Shown: piece after piece, positions 1-7,673 of the stretch | Layout: each line of letters begins with the position of its first letter | Numbering within the stretch: position 1 is the stretch's first letter | Assembly: GCF_030546575.1 (NCBI RefSeq) | Contig: NZ_JAUOTN010000008.1 | Location: 124,001-188,000, forward strand | Length of the DNA: 64,000 nucleotides | Direction of reading: 5' to 3' | Source of the DNA: Pontibacter coccineus | Lineage (GTDB): Bacteria > Bacteroidota > Bacteroidia > Cytophagales > Hymenobacteraceae | The notes under the pieces: generated by a model | Databases searched by the model: none | What the model was told of the DNA's origin: nothing | What the model saw: the letters and a program-made list of their open reading frames with translations, nothing else | Position numbers and translations under genes: made by a program

Positions 1-1437
1 GGCAGACGAGGCCATACCATGGATGAAATGAATCAGCTGCAGCCTTCGCTGGGTTCAGGTCCGGATGCCGATAAAACCAGCGGCAGCGGGCACTATACTA
101 AAGCGGACTTTATCGGGATCCTGAAGTATGCGACGGAACGCCACATCAAGGTCATTCCGGAGATCGAAACACCGGGGCATGCCCGGGCCGCTATTAAATC
201 AATGGACTCCCGTTATGCCCGCCTGATGCAGGAGGGGAAACCTGAAGAAGCAAAACGCTACCTGCTCCGCGACCTGGAGGATAAATCGGTGTATCGCTCG
301 GTGCAGAACTGGAACGATAACGTGATCAATGTGGCACTGCCCTCTACCTATGCCTTCCTCGAAAAGGTGGTAGACGAGATCCTGGTGATGTATAAGGAAG
401 CCGGTGCCCCAATCCAGACCATCCACATGGGCGGCGACGAAGTGCCCAATGGCGTGTGGGAGAAGTCTCCTGCCGTAGAGGCTCTGATGGCGGCTAACCC
501 GGAGGTAAAGGGTAAATATGATCTTTGGGATTATTACTTCGGCAAGGTGAACGACATGCTGAATGCCCGTAACCTATACCTGTCGGGTTGGGAAGAAATT
601 GGCCTGACAAGGGTGGAGCAGAACGGAAAGAAAGTGTATGTGCCCAACCAGGATTTCAAGGCCAAAAACTTTCATGTGGACGTCTGGAACAACCTGTGGG
701 GCGCCGAGGATCTGGCTTATCGCATGGCGAATGCCGGCTACAAGGTTGTGTTGACCAACGCCTCCAACCTATACCTGGATCTGACTTACCAGAAAGCCTA
801 CGAAGAGCCGGGACTGTACTGGGCCGGTTACCTGGACCTGGACAAGCCCTTCTACTTCATTCCGTACGACTACATGAAGAACCAAAAGGTGGATACAAAC
901 AACGATCCGATCAACCCGGCAGTAGTCTTCAAAGGGAAAGAACGACTGACTGCCTTTGGACGGACGAATATTGTGGGCTTGCAGGCGCCGCTTTGGTCTG
1001 AGATGATCAAAACCCCGGAGAGACTGGAGTACATGCTTCTGCCTAAACTGCTGGGTTTGGCTGAGCGCGCCTGGGCACCCGACCCGGCATGGGCAACAGA
1101 GCCCGATGCTGCCAAAGCAGAAGCTGCCTACAACCAGGCCTGGTCTGCCTTTGTGAATGTGTTGGGTAAAAGGGAGCTCCCGCGCCTAAGCCATTATGCC
1201 GGAGGCTTCCAGTATCGCATCCCGACCGCCGGGGCTGTCCTGGAAAACGGAAAAGTAATGGCCAATGTGCAGCTGCCTGGCTTCATCATCCGCTATACCA
1301 CAGACGGTTCGGAGCCAACTGAAAAGAGCAAGGTATACACAGGCCCGCTCAGCGCAAAAGGGGAGGTGAAATTGAAGGTGTTTTCACCTTCGGGACGGTC
1401 TGGCCGTGTCGTGAAGGTTGGGAATAAAACGAGTTAA
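1..1437 (+). CDS. Beta-N-acetylhexosaminidase, GH20 family (5' truncated)
   Basis: This is the C-terminal part of a glycoside hydrolase family 20 enzyme that removes terminal beta-linked N-acetylhexosamine from chitin- or glycan-derived oligosaccharides, probably in the periplasm. The reading frame is already open at base 1 (GRRGHT precedes the first Met at 19), so the gene begins upstream. The family HxGGDE signature is visible as HMGGDEV, with the catalytic Asp-Glu pair at bases 436-441. EIETPGHA (an acidic TIM-barrel strand) and the C-terminal ...WAERAWAPDPAW-like region also fit. The last about 65 residues (YTTDGSEPT...VKVFSPSGRSG) match the small chitobiase C-terminal Ig-like domain. The missing N-terminus would carry the signal peptide. 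Family confidence is high; the substrate cannot be read from the sequence. Confidence 0.93.
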   Translation, partial: GRRGHTMDEMNQLQPSLGSGPDADKTSGSGHYTKADFIGILKYATERHIKVIPEIETPGHARAAIKSMDSRYARLMQEGKPEEAKRYLLRDLEDKSVYRSVQNWNDNVINVALPSTYAFLEKVVDEILVMYKEAGAPIQTIHMGGDEVPNGVWEKSPAVEALMAANPEVKGKYDLWDYYFGKVNDMLNARNLYLSGWEEIGLTRVEQNGKKVYVPNQDFKAKNFHVDVWNNLWGAEDLAYRMANAGYKVVLTNASNLYLDLTYQKAYEEPGLYWAGYLDLDKPFYFIPYDYMKNQKVDTNNDPINPAVVFKGKERLTAFGRTNIVGLQAPLWSEMIKTPERLEYMLLPKLLGLAERAWAPDPAWATEPDAAKAEAAYNQAWSAFVNVLGKRELPRLSHYAGGFQYRIPTAGAVLENGKVMANVQLPGFIIRYTTDGSEPTEKSKVYTGPLSAKGEVKLKVFSPSGRSGRVVKVGNKTS

Positions 1438-1767
1438 GAGTGGGGTAGAAGGGTTTTCTGCCCGCGGCGGAGTTTTTTTTGGCGGCGAGATACCGAGATA
1501 CAAGTAGTAAAATAAAAGCCCCTCCATTTATGGAGGGGCTTTTTTACGTCCTTTGCTAGTGCGAGCTTGCAGCTTGTTCTGACTAATACAGAAGTTTAGA
1601 GGAGATTGTTTTGCTGGCTGTTAACCGGTTCGTTTCATTTTAAGCAGACAGGTTAAAATTCTCTTGCCATTCTGTAAAGAATCTTGTGAGAAGGGAGGTT
1701 AAGCCTATGCTACTCGCTACCAAGATCCTTTCAGGATGACAGAAAGGAGAGGGAAACGCCCCTGCGG
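1438..1767. other. Intergenic region with terminator and degenerate repeat-like tract
   Basis: No gene is visible. The stretch holds the hairpin at 1514-1543 and, near 1720-1750, a sequence around GATCCTTTCAGGATGACAG that resembles dispersed intergenic repeats of Bacteroidota. Nothing else was recognised. Confidence 0.5.
1514..1543 (+). terminator. Rho-independent terminator after GH20 gene
   Basis: A 13-bp perfect stem (AAAAGCCCCTCCA / TGGAGGGGCTTTT) with a TTTA loop and a T-rich tail. It lies 77 bases after the hexosaminidase stop codon. Confidence 0.9.
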
Positions 1768-2427
1768 CTACAGGGAGTTCAGTATTTCCGGTACGTTGTT
1801 TTGGGCTGCGTTTACCAGGGGGGACACCGGGTAGGCTTTCATTTGGTTTGCATCATAGGGTTTGAGCAACGAAAGTAGCTCTTCCTGCGATTCATGTGCA
1901 TCCAGCCAGAGTTCTTCTGCTTCCGGTGAAAGGATGACAGGCATGCGGTCGTGGATCGGCTTCACCAGCTCATTGGCCTCGGTCGTGATGATGGTGTAGG
2001 TATGCAGAAGCTCCCCCGTGCTTTTATCCAACCACTCATCCCAAAGACCGACAAAACTGAACGTATCTTCTTCCTTTAGGAGTATGCGGTAGGGAACCTT
2101 ACCATGTTCCGTTACTTGCCATTCAAAGAAACCATCAGCCGGCACGAGGCAGCGCTTCGAGTCCAGCAGTTTGCGGAAGGAGGGTTTTTCAGCGAGCGTT
2201 TCAGCCCTGGCATTGATTGCCCGCTTCACCGCTTTTGCATCTTTCGCCCAAAAAGGCTGCAGCCCCCAGGAAAAGAACTGGATAGCATCAGGATGATCGT
2301 TTGTGACAACGGGCAGGGTCTGCGAAGGAGCCGCATTGTAATGGGCTTCGTTCAGGCTTTTCGCCAAAAGCTTCGCCGCTTTCGATTTTCCCTTTGGTTT
2401 AGCTAGTGCCGAGTATCTGCCGCACAT
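1768..2427 (-). CDS. yedK: SRAP domain protein (YedK/HMCES family)
   Basis: SRAP proteins bind abasic sites in single-stranded DNA through a thiazolidine link to the Cys exposed after Met removal, shielding the lesion. The 219-residue protein starts MCGRYS, giving that Cys2. It carries the family core NARAET...FRKLL...RCLVPADGFFEW, with the conserved Asn and the Glu of the FEW block, and the HDRMPVIL block with the active-site His. Length matches the family. It is a single gene, convergent with the upstream hexosaminidase and 112 bases downstream of the end of hsdR. Function is assigned from these motifs; no LexA-type operator was looked for. Confidence 0.93.
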   Translation of the reverse strand: MCGRYSALAKPKGKSKAAKLLAKSLNEAHYNAAPSQTLPVVTNDHPDAIQFFSWGLQPFWAKDAKAVKRAINARAETLAEKPSFRKLLDSKRCLVPADGFFEWQVTEHGKVPYRILLKEEDTFSFVGLWDEWLDKSTGELLHTYTIITTEANELVKPIHDRMPVILSPEAEELWLDAHESQEELLSLLKPYDANQMKAYPVSPLVNAAQNNVPEILNSL

Positions 2428-2539
2428 GGTGAATGGTGTTGTTGGTATAGATTATGTTTTACGATGTTGGGGGTAGATTGGCTGTTGAGTCTATTAGCAA
2501 GTAGGGAAAGGTCGCGACTTGTCCCTACGAAAGATGTTG

Positions 2540-5500
2540 TTACGCGACACTCATCCCAAACTCCCTATACCTAGCTTCGGCCTGCTCCATGATTTCATCG
2601 AGTATCTCCTGCAGCTCGTATTTTACTTTAAAACGCAGCACCTTTTTAACGGCGAGTTGTAGCTGGGCTTTAGTATCCTCTTTTTTGTACCAGTCAGGTT
2701 GACGGGCACTTTTCTTTACTTCGGATAGAATCTTCTGCACGAGTTCTTTGATCAGGTCGAAGTCCTGCACGGCGTTGGGGTGGTTAGCCAGAATCTCGTA
2801 AAAGGCTTCTTCTTCGTCTGTGATGCCGAGCTGGTTGCGGCGCTCGTCTTCTTCCTGCATTTGCCGGGCTACTTCACGGAGTTTCTCCATGGCGACCAGA
2901 CTGTCGAAAAAGTGGTTGTGGTAGTCGGCTATTATGCGTTCAACTTCCTCTTTCAGCCTCTTATACTTCACCAGGTTTTTGCTGGATCGCAATTTTATTT
3001 CATTGTTCATGATCTGACGCAGAAGCTCCAACTTCAGCTCATTACCGGTCTTCTGTTCTTTGGCAGTTGCCAGGAAATCATCGTTGATGATGGAAATGTC
3101 GAAGCGCTCTATACCTGCCATCTGGAACACATCGACTACTTCTTCGCTTTCGATGGAGCGGTGAATCAGATCTTTTACCTGGGTAGCTGCTTTCCGGATG
3201 TTACGATCCGGATTCTTAGCCTTGCGTAAGGCTGCGCCTACATGCTGCAGGTATACAATGTCTGCTGCAAGCTCATTAATGTTGTCGTGGCTTTTGATGA
3301 TAGGAGCGAGGCTGCTGAGTTTCTTTTCGTTCAGCATGAAAACCTTGCTAAGCTCATCTTCGGCTACAAGGTGGTTCACGACGTGCTGTACCAGCTTGAA
3401 CTTTTCGGTTTTAGGTATAGCCGAGAAGTAAGGTATAGCTGCGTGCACCGAAGCAAAGACCAAACTGTCCCCTTGAGGGGACCATAGGGGTGTAGATGGC
3501 TGTTGATCTACTGCAAGCTTTCCTGCGATGGTAACAGGCCCACCCGGCAGCATTTCCCGCAACTGCGAAATCGTTTCCTTCGCCAGTTCAAATGCCTCTT
3601 CAATATCAAAAGCTACTTTGCCTTCGCCTCCTGCGGAGGTATACTTCTTGGTAGCATCACGTAGTCGGTTGCCTATACCTATGTAGTCCACGATCAGGCC
3701 GCTGGGCTTGTCACGGAATACGGTGGCGACGCGGTTGACGGCCTGTATCAGGTTGTGGCCGCTCATCACTTTGTCGACATATAAGGTATGCATGGCAGGG
3801 TTGTCGAAGCCTGTGAGCCACATGTCACGCACGATCACGAGTTTGAGCGGATCGTCTGGATTTTTGAAGCGGGATTTTACTTCCTCCATCTGCTCTTTGG
3901 AGCGCACATGCGGATTCCATGCAGGTGGGTCTTTGGCAATGTTCGTGGTCATGATCACGGCCACTTCAGGGCAGCCTTCCAGCGCTGTGAGGGCATCATA
4001 GAGCTTCACGCAGTTGCGGCGGCTCATGCACACGATCATTGCTTTGCCCTCCACACTCGCGCCATACCTGGTGCGGGAGATATAGTGCTGCAGGATGTCT
4101 TTGGCGATGGCTTCGACGCGGGCGGCAGAACCAGCGGCATCTTCCATGGCGGCCCACAGTATTTTGTTCTTTTCGTTTTCTTCCAGCCCGCCCGTAATCT
4201 CCTCTGCTTCTTCTTCGAGCTGCTCGTTGCCGAGGTGCAGTTTGGCCAGGCGCGGCTCGTAGTAGATCGGCACTACGGCTTTGTCTTCGGTGGCCTGGCG
4301 GATGTCGTAGGTATGGATGATATCGCCGAACACGGCTACGGTGTCAGCGTCTTTGCTGTCGACGGGCGTGCCGGTGAAGCCGATGAAGCTGGCTTGCGGC
4401 AGGGCGCGGCGCAGGTTGTTGGCAAAGCCCTGCACCAGGCCGTACTGCGTGCGGTGGCACTCGTCGGCAATTACGATGATGTTGTCGCGGGTGCTCAGGA
4501 CGGGGTGCTCCAGCTCGCGGCCGTTGGCGTTGTCTTTCAGGTTGAACTTCTGCACGGTGCTAAACACCACGCCGCCGCTATCACCGCTGAGCAGGCTGCG
4601 CAGCTCGTCGGTGGTGTTGGCAATGCGCACTTCACCTACCAGGTCTTTGGCGGCCACGAAATCGTCGAAGAGCTGGCGGTTGAGGTCGAAGCGGTCTACC
4701 TGCACCACAATAGTCGGGTTCTTGAGCTCGGGCAGCTGGCGCAGGATGCCGGTGTAAATGGCCATGGTAATACTTTTGCCGGAGCGGGTAGTGTGCCACA
4801 CCACGCCAATGCGGCCGTCGCCGTAGGGCTTTACGGACTGCAGTGTTTGCTGCAGGGCGTACTGTATACCGAAGAACTGGTGGTGCTTGGCGCCTTTCTT
4901 GATCAGTTGGCCTTTGTCGGCCTCGTGGAATATGTAGTGGCGCACGTATTGCAAGAGGCGCTCGGGCACTAGCAAACCTTTGATCAGGGTCTCCAGTGCG
5001 AATCCAGACGGGATCACCTCTTTGCCGTCTATACTTTTCCAGGCGGCAAACCACTCCAAGCCGCTGCTGTACATGCCGTGCAGGGTAGTTTGTCCATCGC
5101 TCACGACGGTCAGGGCATTGTATTCGAAGAGCTGCGGAATCTGGTAGGTATAGTGCTGCACCTGGTTGTAGGCAGCTTCTACGGTGGCGTCCTGGCTGAA
5201 CAGGTTTTTGAATTCGAAGAGCACCAGCGGCAGTCCGTTCACGAAAATGATGAGGTCGGGGATGCGCTTGCTTTTGCCGATGATGGTAAACTGGTTGACC
5301 ACCCGAAATTCGTTCTGCGAAATATCGTCGTAGGCGATGGGGTAGAAGTGGCCGAAGTGCTGTTTGCCGGTTTCGTCTTTCCAGGTTTTGCTGATGCCTT
5401 TGCTGAGCTTGAGGTGGAAGGCGTGGTTGCGCTGGTGCAGGTCTGCGCCGGAATTGTAGAGGAACTCCTGCTTCAGCTCGGCCAGCACTTTTTGCGGCAC

Positions 5501-5665
5501 CTGCGGGTAGCGGCGCTGCAGAAAGGCCTCAAACACGTCTTCGAGCACGACTTTACTCAGGTCGCGCTTTATCTCGGAGCCGTGTTGATAGGTATAGGGC
5601 TCCTGTTCGCGCAACCAGTCAATGGCCGCTTGCTCAATGGCTTCTTCAGCTAAGTACTGGCTCAT
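2540..5665 (-). CDS. hsdR: Type I restriction enzyme, R subunit (HsdR)
   Basis: Motor and nuclease subunit of a type I restriction-modification complex: it translocates DNA with ATP and cleaves unmodified DNA at a distance. Domains in order are an N-terminal PD-(D/E)xK nuclease (IPDLIIF at about 135-141, then FEFK at 150-153), a DEAD-like helicase with a Walker A region HTTRSGKS (291-298) and DECH box (401-404), SF2 motifs III (TGTP, about 434) and VI (641-648), and a C-terminal HsdM/S-interacting region. Length 1041 aa is normal. It overlaps the end of hsdS by 20 bp, so the two are co-translated. Motif VI reads QAVNRVAT where many homologues have QAIARVNR, so the second Arg is replaced. The gene is GC-rich, unlike hsdS. 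Confidence 0.95.
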   Translation of the reverse strand: MSQYLAEEAIEQAAIDWLREQEPYTYQHGSEIKRDLSKVVLEDVFEAFLQRRYPQVPQKVLAELKQEFLYNSGADLHQRNHAFHLKLSKGISKTWKDETGKQHFGHFYPIAYDDISQNEFRVVNQFTIIGKSKRIPDLIIFVNGLPLVLFEFKNLFSQDATVEAAYNQVQHYTYQIPQLFEYNALTVVSDGQTTLHGMYSSGLEWFAAWKSIDGKEVIPSGFALETLIKGLLVPERLLQYVRHYIFHEADKGQLIKKGAKHHQFFGIQYALQQTLQSVKPYGDGRIGVVWHTTRSGKSITMAIYTGILRQLPELKNPTIVVQVDRFDLNRQLFDDFVAAKDLVGEVRIANTTDELRSLLSGDSGGVVFSTVQKFNLKDNANGRELEHPVLSTRDNIIVIADECHRTQYGLVQGFANNLRRALPQASFIGFTGTPVDSKDADTVAVFGDIIHTYDIRQATEDKAVVPIYYEPRLAKLHLGNEQLEEEAEEITGGLEENEKNKILWAAMEDAAGSAARVEAIAKDILQHYISRTRYGASVEGKAMIVCMSRRNCVKLYDALTALEGCPEVAVIMTTNIAKDPPAWNPHVRSKEQMEEVKSRFKNPDDPLKLVIVRDMWLTGFDNPAMHTLYVDKVMSGHNLIQAVNRVATVFRDKPSGLIVDYIGIGNRLRDATKKYTSAGGEGKVAFDIEEAFELAKETISQLREMLPGGPVTIAGKLAVDQQPSTPLWSPQGDSLVFASVHAAIPYFSAIPKTEKFKLVQHVVNHLVAEDELSKVFMLNEKKLSSLAPIIKSHDNINELAADIVYLQHVGAALRKAKNPDRNIRKAATQVKDLIHRSIESEEVVDVFQMAGIERFDISIINDDFLATAKEQKTGNELKLELLRQIMNNEIKLRSSKNLVKYKRLKEEVERIIADYHNHFFDSLVAMEKLREVARQMQEEDERRNQLGITDEEEAFYEILANHPNAVQDFDLIKELVQKILSEVKKSARQPDWYKKEDTKAQLQLAVKKVLRFKVKYELQEILDEIMEQAEARYREFGMSVA

Positions 5666-6884
5666 GCAGCTCTTCCGGTTTGATTTGCATTACATCAATT
5701 TCTCCCGAGATGAGTTTGGGGAGGAGCGCGTCTCTAGTATTAGATAAAGTAATATTCTCCTTTAAGTTAGCGTGAATTTTCAGGTATAGTGGCTTGAGCT
5801 TTTCTTCAAGTGCAATTACTTTGTCCTGAGCAGGAACAGTAATTTTGATGTCACGCAACGTGTTGGTTGTGATTGTATCGAATACTGTTCCGTAGCTATT
5901 TCTTTGTAGTTCTTCTATTTGATGTTGAATGATCTGAAAGAGCACAAAATCAGCATTTTTATACTTTGCTTTAAGAGCGTAGTTTGATTGGCTGATCGTC
6001 ATTTCAACTGAGGCTATACATAGTTTTCCTACGGTTCCTCTTGCTGTGATTATTGTTGAGAACTGCGGAATAAACTTAGCACTACTTTTAAATAAACCAA
6101 TATCTGTAATCTTCTTTTCTGTCGCAATTATAAATGTGCCGTCATTCGGAGTAACATCTTTAGCAGATACCCAAAGTATGTCTCCGTCCCAGTATTCACT
6201 CACTGATGTTTTAGGTGTGCCTCCACCTATTAGATTTGCAAAATCTAGCAGACTGATTGCCTCTTGGTTTTCTTCATCAATACCATCCACGAAACACTTC
6301 CGGAAGAGCGTTTGCGCCATTTGCTCCAGCGTTTCGTTCATGCGGCAGTTCAGCTCTATTTTGTCATCCAGCGCGGTTAAGATTTCGGCTATGCGGTTCT
6401 GAACTGACACCTCCACATGTGCTAAAATTTCAAATTCTTCTAGCATACCTTTGGTCAAGGCATTGCGTGTCGCACCAGTAGAAGCGAGTGATAAAAGTCT
6501 GTCTTTATTAAACTTTGTCAGCAAGCTGTACTTCAGGAATTCAGGAGAAAGTTTAGAAGTATTAGTACGAAGTATAGCAACGTGTTGGTTCACCCTTGCT
6601 GGTAAATAAGCATTCGGCACCTGGCATACTCTAGAAACAGAATCGCCAGTAATGTTTATCAGCACATCGCGCTCCTGAACTTCTACATTAGCTAAAGCTT
6701 TGGCCTGTGCTTCATTTATAAAAGCTAAGCCATCTTCAGTGAAAGTAAAGTCAAGCACATTCTGGCTTCTGATTAATGTGATACCTTCAGAGATATAAGC
6801 AGATTTACCACCTTTTGGTGTGGCTCCGCTGCCTATTTTAACGCATACTTCAGATAGTTTGTATGTAATCCAATTTGACATCAT
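5646..6884 (-). CDS. hsdS: Type I restriction-modification specificity subunit (HsdS)
   Basis: DNA-recognition subunit of the type I complex. Two target recognition domains can be seen: the first about residues 4-150 (YKLSEVCVKIGSGATPKGG opening), the second about 200-350 (LIGGGTPKTS opening). A central coiled-coil spacer lies around 160-195 (ILTALDDKIELNCRMNETLEQ) and a second at the C-terminus (LLPKLISGEIDV). Length 412 aa is typical. The start MMSNW is chosen because AT-rich noncoding DNA with dyads lies directly upstream. It is much more AT-rich than hsdR and hsdM, as expected for an exchanged specificity gene. It has its own upstream region, since the reverse transcriptase cassette separates it from hsdM. 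Confidence 0.93.
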   Translation of the reverse strand: MMSNWITYKLSEVCVKIGSGATPKGGKSAYISEGITLIRSQNVLDFTFTEDGLAFINEAQAKALANVEVQERDVLINITGDSVSRVCQVPNAYLPARVNQHVAILRTNTSKLSPEFLKYSLLTKFNKDRLLSLASTGATRNALTKGMLEEFEILAHVEVSVQNRIAEILTALDDKIELNCRMNETLEQMAQTLFRKCFVDGIDEENQEAISLLDFANLIGGGTPKTSVSEYWDGDILWVSAKDVTPNDGTFIIATEKKITDIGLFKSSAKFIPQFSTIITARGTVGKLCIASVEMTISQSNYALKAKYKNADFVLFQIIQHQIEELQRNSYGTVFDTITTNTLRDIKITVPAQDKVIALEEKLKPLYLKIHANLKENITLSNTRDALLPKLISGEIDVMQIKPEELHEPVLS

Positions 6885-6938
6885 TAGCTTTATTCATCCA
6901 GATTAACATTTAATCTGGTGTCCCAATTCAAAAGATGA

Positions 6939-6946
6939 CAAATTTA
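6939..6946 (-). promoter_or_regulatory. Candidate -7 element for hsdS-hsdR
   Basis: CAAATTTA on the plus strand reads TAAATTTG on the minus strand, an exact match to the Bacteroidota -7 consensus TAnnTTTG, 55 bases before the hsdS start. No well-spaced -33 TTG was found, so this is tentative. Confidence 0.35.
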
Positions 6947-6958
6947 CATGACTTAATC

Positions 6959-7023
6959 AAACTATATAGATAAAGCTATAGTTTATGTATAATATTTGGC
7001 ATTGTCATAGTTTATATGACAAT
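6959..7023. promoter_or_regulatory. Two operator-like dyads upstream of hsdS
   Basis: AAACTATA-N10-TATAGTTT (6959-6984) and ATTGTCATA-N5-TATGACAAT (7001-7023) are perfect inverted repeats lying close together. Both contain a shared ATAGTTTAT core. They sit just upstream of the candidate -7 element, where a regulator of hsdS-hsdR could bind. No regulator gene is identified. Confidence 0.4.
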
Positions 7024-7160
7024 ATGTCTTGATGCTAATATTGTAGTTAAAAATAATCTTTACCAGAGAACATGTTTATATGTCGTTGATTATTAGTCAC
7101 TTGAGGTGTGTGAAGAGAAGCGGTAAAAGATTGAACTAATAAATATCGAATTGAAATTTG

Positions 7161-7463
7161 TTAGCTTATTAGAACTGGCATATATATAGCTATGGCATAT
7201 TCGCCTTGATGTTGATTCAAGGGTACAGGATTAAAGGTACGCAATTTAGTGCTCATTTCCAAAACCACGCTGAGACTACTTAGCATGGCAAGGATTGAAC
7301 CATATGTATCTCCCGCCACCATGCAGGTCGCCAGAGATGTGAGGTTGAGGATTAAGTTTACTGCCGTCATCTTGTTTCTATTAAAATTCCCCAGGGCCAA
7401 GTAATTGGCCTTAATGCCGAAGGTGAATGCCAACGTCTGAGGGTTAAATTCCTTGGAGGGCTG
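7161..7463 (-). pseudogene. Possible SLATT-like small membrane protein, probably a remnant
   Basis: An open frame of about 100 codons with no ATG near its start; TTG at 7433 is the only plausible start seen, and a TAA closes the frame upstream. The product has two hydrophobic stretches (about NLILNLTSLATCMVAG and ILAMLSSLSVVLEM), a polar link, then FNPVPLNQHQGEYA. By eye this order resembles the two-helix SLATT domain of bacterial conflict systems, some of which pair with reverse transcriptases. It is shorter than a full SLATT protein (usually about 150-180 aa), ends just where the family continues after the conserved Tyr, and is divergent from the reverse transcriptase. Both the family and expression are uncertain; it may be a chance frame. 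Confidence 0.3.
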
Positions 7464-7464
7464 T

Positions 7465-7652
7465 TATGTGAAGACTTGTGAGGTAGTTACAGTCTGTAGT
7501 GCGAAGCAGTGATGCTTAGCTAAGAGTGGAGATAGGGCTTCTAAGAGGTGAAATTCCTCTGCGGACCGGGGAGGATGCTTTGCATTTTCTTTGGGTACTA
7601 ATTTGTAAGCATGGATGAAGACTCGAAGAGTGTCCGTAGCCTAAGCTCCCAT
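7465..7652 (+). ncRNA. Candidate structured RNA upstream of the reverse transcriptase
   Basis: The roughly 200 bases before the reverse transcriptase have no good open frame but fold well by eye: AGACT/AGTCT (7472-7476 with 7491-7495); AGAGG/CCTCT closing a 7-nt loop (7544-7560); an 8-bp arm with TTT loop (7571-7578 with 7582-7589, two G-U pairs); ACTC/GAGT with GAA loop (7621-7631); an enclosing 8-bp helix (7559-7566 with 7632-7639); and an outer 6-bp helix (7535-7540 with 7643-7648). DRT2, DRT9 and DRT10-type systems carry a template noncoding RNA in this position. Ends are approximate and the RNA is inferred, not shown. Confidence 0.5.
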
Positions 7653-7673
7653 TAAATCACATATCCTTTACTA

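Noticed and set aside
3788..4972. A 394-codon open frame antisense to hsdR
   Set aside because: It lies wholly opposite hsdR, which has clear conserved motifs; the antisense frame is low-complexity Ala/Val/Gly-rich and has no recognisable domain. It is a GC-rich shadow.
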